Shown in pieces: positions 7,321-13,464 of a stretch of DNA of 20,331 nucleotides; the first letter of the stretch is position 1, and the number at the start of each line of letters is the position of its first letter. The notes under the pieces are model-generated. The model ran no database searches, was not told the origin of the DNA, and saw only the letters and a program-made list of their open reading frames with translations. The position numbers and the translations under genes are program-made. Source of the DNA: a virus; IMG/VR virus record IMGVR_UViG_3300013372_000240, positions 1-20,331 of that record, one strand, 5' to 3'.

Positions 7321-8517
7321 ATGGCAAACGGCTTCGTTGAAAATCTATTAACCGACGCCGTAAAGGGATTTTTCGGTAATGATTACTTGCGTGATTACAC
7401 TCACGCAAGTAAAACCTTTCTACCAGACACACAAGCATATTCCCCTAGATTTAAATTTTTATTTCATGTATATTTTGATATAAATGACGGAATCAGTAGC
7501 GCAAATGTTCCAAACATTCCAGAAGATCATAACTATGGTCTAGCAGTAAAAACAGTACAACTTCCTAAATACAGTTTTGATGTACACACTATGAATCAAT
7601 ACAATCGTAAACGTATTGTTCAAACTAAAATAAAATATGATCCAGTTAATATAACAATGCATGACACTAATAGTGGATTGATTACTAAGTTATGGCATGC
7701 GTATTATACATATTATTATAAAGATGGTGTTCAGCCTGACCCATTAAATGCTCAAAAGAAAGCTAGTTTCGTAGGCGCAAGATCCCCTGCAAATAGAAAC
7801 GGCGTGAATAATATTGATATAAACAAACGCAATTTATATCAAAAAGATATATCTAATAGTGACGATTGGGGTTATGTCGGTGAACCTCAAAGTCTAACGC
7901 AAGGCGAAGAATACAAAGTTCCGTTCTTTAGAGCAATAAACATATATGGTTTTAATAATCACAATTTTACATTGTACAGACTGATAAATCCTATAATTGA
8001 AAGTTTCACACATGATACTTACAATTATGCTGAAGGTAGTGGTGTCATGGAAAATACAATGACATTACAATATGAAACTGTACAATATTATACTGGTGCA
8101 GTAGATGGTAAGAAACCAGAAGAGATTGTTAAAGAATTTGGTTCATTAGGGCATTATGACAAAACGGTAAGTCCTATTGCTGCCGCAGGTAGTAATGGTA
8201 GTATTCTTGGTCAAGGTGGATTACTTGATGGTGCCGGTGGAGTAATGGATAAACTTGCTAGCGGTGATTATATTGGTGCTATTAAACAAACAGGACAATT
8301 AACAAAGACATTCGCACAACCCGGTGCAATAGTTAATGCTATTAAGGGTGATGCATTTGGTGCGGCTAGTGATTATTTAAAAGGTACGCCTAATAGGAAT
8401 GTCAATTTTGGCTTCCCATCACCTAGCTCATTAATAAATAATGCACAAACCAGTCTGACACAAGGTATAGGCAAATCAACCGGATACTATCCAAAAGACT
8501 ACACAGGACCAAGATAA
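7321..8517 (+). CDS. Second tail tube-like protein (gp19/gp54/gp48-type candidate)
   Basis: A 398-residue protein whose first part looks like an enlarged tail-tube fold: SPRFKFLFHVYFD (about 41-53), AVKTVQLPKYSFDVHTMNQYN (about 75-95), a KIKYDPVNITMHDT strand pair, an aromatic helix (LWHAYYTYYYKDG) and closing strands around ALQYETVQYYTG-like residues near 250. From about 290 to the end it is Gly/Ala/Ser-rich with hydrophobic stretches, an extension not found in gp19. It begins four bases after gp19 with no strong SD, so translation may depend on gp19. Candidates are a tube-initiating or baseplate tube protein (T4 gp54 is about 320 and gp48 about 364 residues). I cannot tell which from sequence alone. 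Confidence 0.7.
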   Translation: MANGFVENLLTDAVKGFFGNDYLRDYTHASKTFLPDTQAYSPRFKFLFHVYFDINDGISSANVPNIPEDHNYGLAVKTVQLPKYSFDVHTMNQYNRKRIVQTKIKYDPVNITMHDTNSGLITKLWHAYYTYYYKDGVQPDPLNAQKKASFVGARSPANRNGVNNIDINKRNLYQKDISNSDDWGYVGEPQSLTQGEEYKVPFFRAINIYGFNNHNFTLYRLINPIIESFTHDTYNYAEGSGVMENTMTLQYETVQYYTGAVDGKKPEEIVKEFGSLGHYDKTVSPIAAAGSNGSILGQGGLLDGAGGVMDKLASGDYIGAIKQTGQLTKTFAQPGAIVNAIKGDAFGAASDYLKGTPNRNVNFGFPSPSSLINNAQTSLTQGIGKSTGYYPKDYTGPR

Positions 8518-8518
8518 T

Positions 8519-8887
8519 ATGGGTAATACATTAGATGCACCAAAGTCAATATTAGACAACACTGTTAAAATATTTGATAGTTATTATAATTCTGATATAG
8601 TCATAGATGCTAACCAGTATGAGATAGTAAAGAGTTATTTTTTTGACGTTAGCAAAAGTGAAAATATTTCTAGTAATTTTGCATCAATGATTTTCAGAAT
8701 ATCAAATATTACCGGTGATAATCCCTTAGACTTAATTGAGTATATGAAGGGTAATGCAAAGACTAAAATAGAAGCCAATGCTACGATGATATTTTATCTA
8801 AATGCTATAAAAAGCAAAACAGCATTGTATGGTATAAGTGTAGTACCACAACCCAATGATAACGTTCAACGTAACGTTTTAATTTAA
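8519..8887 (+). CDS. Conserved-looking phage protein of unknown function (122 aa)
   Basis: I do not know the function. It is a compact, probably helical protein: DANQYEIVKSYFFDV (about 30-44), an NFASMIFRISNITGDNPLDLIEY segment (about 53-75), and a closing LYGISVVP followed by an Asn/Gln-rich tail ending in RNVLI. No membrane segment or signal peptide. It begins one base after the previous stop, with AGGA (8505-8508) ten bases upstream, and ends in a TAATG overlap with the gp4-like gene. Position between tube and head-completion genes points to virion assembly, but that is inference. Confidence 0.7.
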   Translation: MGNTLDAPKSILDNTVKIFDSYYNSDIVIDANQYEIVKSYFFDVSKSENISSNFASMIFRISNITGDNPLDLIEYMKGNAKTKIEANATMIFYLNAIKSKTALYGISVVPQPNDNVQRNVLI

Positions 8888-9324
8888 TGGCTAACTATGC
8901 ACAGGGTATATTCATACCCACAAATCTCGAAAAATATATAGGTAAACATCGCCCTAAATATCGAAGTGGTTGGGAATTAACTTTCATGCAATTTTGTGAT
9001 AAAAATAAAAATGTATTAAAGTGGGCAAGTGAAGCTATAACTATCCCCTATCGCCACCCGCTAACAGGTAAAATGGCTAACTATATCCCTGATTTTTTTA
9101 TAGTTTATGAAAATAAATTTGGAAAGCAACAGGCTGAGGTTGTTGAAGTTAAACCTAAAAAACAAAGTTTAATTGAAAGTAAGGTAGCAAATGCCCGTGA
9201 CAGGGCCGTAGTAGCAGTAAATCATGCTAAGTGGGCAAGTGCTAAAGCATATTGTGCCCACAACAAGTTTGTATTCAGAGTTATCACAGAAGAAGATTTG
9301 TTTAGAAACGGTTCACGCAAGTAA
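8887..9324 (+). CDS. 4: Head completion protein, gp4-like (TnsA/PD-(D/E)XK nuclease fold)
   Basis: Likely T4 gp4 family head completion protein, needed before tails join filled heads. The 145 residues match the TnsA-like nuclease arrangement: RPKYRSGWE with E30, then YIPDFFIVY with D69, then EVVEVKPKK with E87 and K89, giving an E...D...ExK set of candidate catalytic residues. T4 gp4 is about 150 residues. A TnsA-type Tn7 transposition role is rejected because no transposase or transposon ends are present and the context is virion assembly. The start overlaps the previous stop and no good SD is visible, so translation is probably coupled. The stop lies just before the late-type box of gp16. 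Confidence 0.8.
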   Translation: MANYAQGIFIPTNLEKYIGKHRPKYRSGWELTFMQFCDKNKNVLKWASEAITIPYRHPLTGKMANYIPDFFIVYENKFGKQQAEVVEVKPKKQSLIESKVANARDRAVVAVNHAKWASAKAYCAHNKFVFRVITEEDLFRNGSRK

Positions 9325-9330
9325 TAAATA
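9323..9330 (+). promoter_or_regulatory. Late-type promoter box upstream of gp16
   Basis: AATAAATA overlaps the end of the gp4-like gene and lies 21 bases before the ATG of gp16. Initiation is expected about six or seven bases after the box, which is inside the inverted repeat at 9331-9350. Confidence 0.55.
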
Positions 9331-9350
9331 CTACTATTATAGGATAGTAG
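9331..9350 (+). promoter_or_regulatory. Small hairpin around the gp16 ribosome binding site
   Basis: CTACTAT (9331-9337) pairs perfectly with ATAGTAG (9344-9350), leaving a six-base loop that contains most of the SD (AGGA, 9341-9344). An RNA reading through from gp4 can fold it; an RNA begun at the late-type box would start within the left arm and could not form the full stem. Confidence 0.5.
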
Positions 9351-9351
9351 A

Positions 9352-9834
9352 ATGACAAAAAAGTTAGAAGAATTATTTGAACTACCGAAAGACGAAAGTG
9401 AGGTCAACGATGATTTCATTGAAAACGCAGAAATTCAAACATATACACAAGAAGCCTATAGTAATTTAGAAAAAATTGAGAACGCATTACCACAAGTGCG
9501 TGGACTAGAAGCCAGCGATACTGAAATGGATGAACTAGCGGAATTAGCTAAGAACAGCTATAAAGACTTGATGGATTTGGGAATGCAAGTCGATAGTCGT
9601 TTTGCTAGTGAAATATTTAATAGTGCTGGTACAATGTTGGGTCATGCTATTACTGCTAAGACAGCTAAAATCAATAAGAAATTAAAAATGATTGATTTGC
9701 AGATGAAAAAAGCACAATTAGACCATAAAATATCTAGTAAAACTGAAGAAATTGAAAATACCCCATTGGGCGAAGGCAATTTATTAGATAGAAATGAATT
9801 ACTAAGATCCATATTGGCAAGCAAAAAAACGTAA
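9352..9834 (+). CDS. 16: Terminase small subunit, gp16 family
   Basis: Probable small terminase, which forms a ring that recognises concatemeric DNA and regulates the gp17 ATPase-nuclease. The 160 residues compare well with T4 gp16 (164). It has an acidic, flexible N-terminus (about 1-40) opening KKLEELFELP, a helical core with LYKDLMDLGMQVDSRFASEIFNSA-type pattern (about 66-88), and a long coiled coil (HAITAKTAKINKKLKMIDLQMKKAQLDHK, about 98-126). It ends in a short tail LLDRNELLRSIL that resembles the gp17-interaction end of relatives. In T4 gp16 directly precedes gp17; here the large subunit does not follow. Preceded by a late-type box and a hairpin over the SD. Confidence 0.83.
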   Translation: MTKKLEELFELPKDESEVNDDFIENAEIQTYTQEAYSNLEKIENALPQVRGLEASDTEMDELAELAKNSYKDLMDLGMQVDSRFASEIFNSAGTMLGHAITAKTAKINKKLKMIDLQMKKAQLDHKISSKTEEIENTPLGEGNLLDRNELLRSILASKKT

Positions 9835-9838
9835 TAAA

Positions 9839-9846
9839 GATAAATA
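9839..9846 (+). promoter_or_regulatory. Late-type promoter box upstream of the 199-aa gene
   Basis: GATAAATA lies 18 bases before the ATG at 9865, with SD AGGA at 9853-9856. It falls just after the gp16 stop, with no hairpin between, so read-through from gp16 is also possible. Confidence 0.65.
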
Positions 9847-9864
9847 TTATATAGGAATAATACA

Positions 9865-10464
9865 ATGAAAAGCCTTCGTCATTACCTAACAGAAAGTGTT
9901 AGAACTTACAATTATACTATCAAAATCGCCGGCGATGTTGATAAAAACTTCTTTGACATGTTCACTTACAATCTAAGTAAATTTGATCCCGTCAAGATTG
10001 AAGATCCAAAGACGACTCCGATTCAAAAAGATCCATATGGATTTCCTGAATTAGAGAATCAGATGATTCATATTATTAAAGCTGAATTCAAATATCCTGC
10101 AACTGAACCAATGATTCAACAAGTTGCACAACAATTAGGATGCAATATAAACAATGTCAGAGTTACGACAACTGATTATAATGATAGCATTAATGCAGAG
10201 AATGACAGATATTCCAATGAAGATAGAAGCGACAAACCGTTATTGACAAATCCAGAATTACTTGATGACGGTAAGCAAGCTAATAAAGATTATGCAAATC
10301 AATACTTGGACAAGGTATTACCTAAGAGACCAAGTATTGATATTCCATATGAGGGCAAGAAAACTCCAACAGCTCCTAACAAGAGTAAAGAAGGAATGCA
10401 AACACAAAGCCCCATGAGTAAAATTAATCTTCCACCAAAACCAGCAACAGGAGCACGTAAATGA
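9865..10464 (+). CDS. Putative capsid-targeted protein (199 aa), conserved in T4-like phages
   Basis: The start MKSLRHYLTES has the length and the [LI]-x-E ending (L8-T9-E10) expected of a T4-type capsid-targeting peptide cleaved by the prohead protease. The following domain has a ferredoxin-like rhythm: YNYTIKIAGDV (about 15-25), a helix, a strand (KIEDPKTTPIQK), and QQVAQQLGCNINNVRVTT (about 86-103). The last 70 residues are polar and Pro/Lys-rich with probable disorder (PKRPSIDIPYEGKK, then PPKPATGARK). A similar arrangement occurs in conserved proteins of aquatic T4-like phages as I recall, but I know of no assigned function. The stop overlaps the start of the next gene (ATGA). Head-internal location is inference. 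Confidence 0.75.
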   Translation: MKSLRHYLTESVRTYNYTIKIAGDVDKNFFDMFTYNLSKFDPVKIEDPKTTPIQKDPYGFPELENQMIHIIKAEFKYPATEPMIQQVAQQLGCNINNVRVTTTDYNDSINAENDRYSNEDRSDKPLLTNPELLDDGKQANKDYANQYLDKVLPKRPSIDIPYEGKKTPTAPNKSKEGMQTQSPMSKINLPPKPATGARK

Positions 10465-10682
10465 TTGACTTTAATTCTAGCCAACTAACATGGATTTTAA
10501 TTGGCGCTTGTAGTATGGGCGGTACAGGGTATTTAACGATGGACAGTAAAATTGCAGAGTTAGATACTAAAGTTGAAGTAAATAGTGCAAAAATGGATGA
10601 TATGAAAACAACGTTTGCTGAACTACAAAAACAACTGACTCGCATGGAAGATAAATTAGATAGAAAACAAGGATTAAAATAA
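10461..10682 (+). CDS. Small membrane-anchored coiled-coil protein (73 aa)
   Basis: One N-terminal hydrophobic segment (LTWILIGACSMGGTGYLTM, about 9-27) is followed by a regular coiled coil (KIAELDTKVEVNSAKMDD, then FAELQKQLTRMEDKL, about 29-68) and a basic end. This is the layout of a signal-anchored protein with a cytoplasmic or periplasmic coil. Candidates are a holin or spanin-like lysis accessory, or a virion membrane protein; the endolysin here has no signal peptide and needs help to cross the membrane. The SD AGGAG (10449-10453) is seven bases before the ATG, and both ends overlap neighbours (ATGA, TAATG). Its function is undetermined. Confidence 0.7.
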   Translation: MIDFNSSQLTWILIGACSMGGTGYLTMDSKIAELDTKVEVNSAKMDDMKTTFAELQKQLTRMEDKLDRKQGLK

Positions 10683-13369
10683 TGAACTTGAGAAGCCTAC
10701 TACAAACAATGTACACCATTAGTGAGGGTGAAACAAAAGAAACTCCTACAGGTCGTGAGCATAAAGGTACTTATGGTTCCAGTCATGGCAAAGAAGATGT
10801 CCGTGACCAATATGGACATAAAGTTGGTAAAATAAATAAAGGTGCGGCAGATAAAAAGAATGATGCTCCTAAAAAGCGTGGACGCCCTACTAAGGCGGCT
10901 AAAGATTCTACTGGCGCAGATATCAAACATGACACCTCTGGTATCCAAGCGATGCTAGGTAAAAAGCCAAACAATGAAGTTGGTAAAAAATCTGTTAAGC
11001 ATAGTTTAAAAGATTGGATCGAAGCATCTGAACAAAAATCACTAAATGAAGATGGTCAGTATGTTACAAAGCCTATCCCACAACAAAATACACAATTACA
11101 ACAAGTAATTGGTCCAGATGGTAGACCGGCATTAAATCAACCTATTCCAACTAGCGCGGCTCTACGTGTTGCTAGTGCATTAAGTTCCGGTGATAGTTCA
11201 CAGGGTATGACGGAAGAAGGTAAAGGTCTATGGGCTAATATACATGCCAAACGTGAACGTATTAAAAATGGTAGCAGTGAACGTATGCGTAAGCCGGGTA
11301 GCAAAGGAGCCCCGACTGCTAGTGCATTGAAAAAATCAGCAACAGAAGGGGAAGAAATCAGTCTGTCTAACCCTGGAAAATTTAGCAATCAAGAACATAA
11401 AGATAATCTGAATCAACGATACGGACAACCCGACTTGAACACATCTCGTATGAATAAACAACATCAGGACTTCTACGATAAAAATCCTAGTTTCAAACAA
11501 AGTGGAAAAGAAACTGTTTCCTTAGGTGACCGTCGTCTTGCTTCAAAAGTTGAGCCAGCAGTGACTGATACAAAAGTAGGACGTATTCCAATGAGTACAC
11601 CTGGTGGTAGTACAGGTCGTGGCGGCGGCACAGGACTTGGTGGTAGAAGACCAGGCGATGATAATAGATTGAATCCATTAAAGTTGGAAGCCGCAGAAAA
11701 GAAAACAATGAGTCGTGCTGCCAAAGGACATGAAAAGTACGGTAAAGAAGGTATGCAAGCATTAGCTAAAGCAGGACGTGATGGTGCTAGTGAAAAGAAA
11801 TTAGATACTATCCGTAACAAGTATGACAAGTATGACAATGAAGTATCAGAAGCAAAAGATTTACCAGGTGATCAAGATAACTTAGATGTTGCACCACCAA
11901 AAGGTAAATTAACTAGTGCTGACTTCAAAGCACTACGTACTAAAAAGAAAGTTAAAGAAAGTTTAAGTTTCAATGAAATGATGGGTGAAACCAATGATGA
12001 AATGCAAGATATGTTGGCTGAATTACAACAAGATATTGAGCATTTCAATACAACAGGACATTGCAGTGATAAACTTCAAGCATTTTTAAACATACACGGT
12101 CATGCTAAAAAGAAAATGACTGATGAAGGTCAGCATACACAGCATTATTTAGATGCTAATAAACCAAGTATAGTAAGACAACATGCTGAAATTGCACAAG
12201 CACCAAAACAGCATACTCCGTGGAAGGCTGATCCGATCAGTGCTGCCAGTAATATGGCTACTGATGTAGCCCAATCAATGGGTAAAAAAACTAGTGGTTT
12301 CTTAAAAAGTTTAAGTCCATTTAGTATGACAGAAAGTAAAAATATGATAGATATTCAATTAGAAAATTGGGAAAAAGAATTAAATTCTTTATTAAATGAA
12401 GGCATTACTGTATCAAGCAGTACTGGTCAACAAGGTAGTCCTGATTCAGTAAGTATCAATGCTACTGATGCAGATGCACAAGAACTATTGTCTATTGTTA
12501 GACAAGCTGGTCTAGGTGTATTTGGTGGTGATAAACCACAAAGCAATTACGGTGCACCTATGCATGACAATCCATCAGGTCACGGAACAGAGCCAGAAAT
12601 GTCTCCTACTGTAGTTGGTGATGATAGTGACATGCTAGCATTGATTAAAAAAATGACTGGCATTAGCATAGGTGGTGAAGAAGGTTCTATGGATGGCGGT
12701 CATGGTAGTGACTACGAAGATGAAGAAGGTTCCGAAGATACAGCACTACAACCAGCTGATAGTGATGAAGAACATGATTCAGGTGAAGAGTCTGAAGAAG
12801 GTGATGAAGAGGAAGTAGATGAAAATCTAGTACCTGTACCAAATCCTAGCGGAGCATCTAGTGCAGATGACGCTAAACGTCTAGGAGGAATGATGCCAAA
12901 ACCAGCTGGATCTAATAGAGATCCTATATCCGAATTAACAGCGGAGTATCCAGGTGGTAGCACACCGCTTCCGGAAGATGAAGTTGAAGAAGGTAATGAA
13001 TTCAGTGGAAATCGTGCTGATGCTATAAAAAACCACCAAGACAATTTTGAAGTTGATGGTAAAAAATACCCAGTTAAAGAAGATGAAATAGAAGAAGGTC
13101 ATGACCATGAAACGTGCAACGAATGCGGGTCAGCAATGTATGAAGGTCACACATGCGGTGACGAACAAGTAGAAGAAGGATATGCTAATGAGACTGGTCA
13201 TGAAGAATTAGCGCAATTAAAAGCACTATTGGGTATGGGAAATGATATGCATAGACCTAAAAATAGTCAAGCTACAGGTAACGTTCAAAAAGTTACAATG
13301 GAAACAAAACTGATGAAACAATCTAGTGATTTATTAGTAGATTTTAGGAAATTAAGCGGAATAAAATAA
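10682..13369 (+). CDS. Large low-complexity virion or core protein with capsid-targeting-like N-terminus
   Basis: Unidentified 895-residue protein, largely disordered, with recognisable patches. The N-terminus (LLQTMYTISE) ends I13-S14-E15, a prohead protease-type site. Further candidate sites are LNE at 121-123 and at 571-573. An AT-hook-like KKRGRP lies at 64-69. A block around 343-370 (SRAAKGHEKYGKEGMQALAK) resembles a basic module found in proteins of aquatic T4-like phages. Residues from about 574 (ITVSSSTGQQG, then a DAQELLSIVRQAGLG segment) form a small ordered domain. There is a very acidic stretch at 677-715 and a Cys cluster C812-x2-C815-x9-C825. Mixed basic and acidic tracts suit a DNA-contacting core or internal head protein, later processed. 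Its position next to gp16 and other targeted proteins agrees, but this is inference. Confidence 0.75.
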   Translation: MNLRSLLQTMYTISEGETKETPTGREHKGTYGSSHGKEDVRDQYGHKVGKINKGAADKKNDAPKKRGRPTKAAKDSTGADIKHDTSGIQAMLGKKPNNEVGKKSVKHSLKDWIEASEQKSLNEDGQYVTKPIPQQNTQLQQVIGPDGRPALNQPIPTSAALRVASALSSGDSSQGMTEEGKGLWANIHAKRERIKNGSSERMRKPGSKGAPTASALKKSATEGEEISLSNPGKFSNQEHKDNLNQRYGQPDLNTSRMNKQHQDFYDKNPSFKQSGKETVSLGDRRLASKVEPAVTDTKVGRIPMSTPGGSTGRGGGTGLGGRRPGDDNRLNPLKLEAAEKKTMSRAAKGHEKYGKEGMQALAKAGRDGASEKKLDTIRNKYDKYDNEVSEAKDLPGDQDNLDVAPPKGKLTSADFKALRTKKKVKESLSFNEMMGETNDEMQDMLAELQQDIEHFNTTGHCSDKLQAFLNIHGHAKKKMTDEGQHTQHYLDANKPSIVRQHAEIAQAPKQHTPWKADPISAASNMATDVAQSMGKKTSGFLKSLSPFSMTESKNMIDIQLENWEKELNSLLNEGITVSSSTGQQGSPDSVSINATDADAQELLSIVRQAGLGVFGGDKPQSNYGAPMHDNPSGHGTEPEMSPTVVGDDSDMLALIKKMTGISIGGEEGSMDGGHGSDYEDEEGSEDTALQPADSDEEHDSGEESEEGDEEEVDENLVPVPNPSGASSADDAKRLGGMMPKPAGSNRDPISELTAEYPGGSTPLPEDEVEEGNEFSGNRADAIKNHQDNFEVDGKKYPVKEDEIEEGHDHETCNECGSAMYEGHTCGDEQVEEGYANETGHEELAQLKALLGMGNDMHRPKNSQATGNVQKVTMETKLMKQSSDLLVDFRKLSGIK

Positions 13370-13386
13370 TAAAAATCCGCATTTTT

Positions 13387-13414
13387 AATAACCCGGTTCG
13401 CCGGGTTATTTTTT
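13387..13414 (+). terminator. Strong rho-independent terminator (TTCG tetraloop)
   Basis: AATAACCCGG (13387-13396) pairs with CCGGGTTATT (13401-13410), ten perfect pairs closed by a TTCG loop, followed by a run of six T (13409-13414). It lies 17 bases after the stop of the 895-residue gene and separates it from the fibre operon. Confidence 0.92.
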
Positions 13415-13436
13415 GGTTATTGCTATTTAGTTAAAT

Positions 13437-13444
13437 GATAAATA
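13437..13444 (+). promoter_or_regulatory. Late-type promoter box upstream of the fibre gene
   Basis: GATAAATA lies 20 bases before the ATG at 13465. An SD-like AGGTGAT starts at 13452. Following the strong terminator, it makes the fibre and endolysin genes a separate late unit. Confidence 0.7.
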
Positions 13445-13464
13445 CTAGATAAGGTGATATAGAT

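Noticed and set aside
8861-8880. AACGTT repeated pair followed by TTTT near the end of the 122-residue gene as a terminator
   Set aside because: Six-pair, AT-containing stem within coding sequence, directly followed by a translationally coupled gene (TAATG). Termination there would cut off gp4.
8887-9324. TnsA transposase subunit and hence a Tn7-like element
   Set aside because: The fold resemblance is shared by the T4 gp4 family. No TnsB/TnsC genes, transposon ends or target duplication are seen, and all neighbours are virion genes.
11473-11838. Minus-strand open frames opposite the 895-residue gene (for example 11473-11838, 12712-13044)
   Set aside because: Low-complexity mirror products of the acidic and basic tracts, no SD, no coupling and no known motif.
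13422-13430. Minus-strand CTAAATAGC as a late promoter directed into the 895-residue gene
   Set aside because: It would transcribe antisense through the terminator region with no gene to express on that strand.
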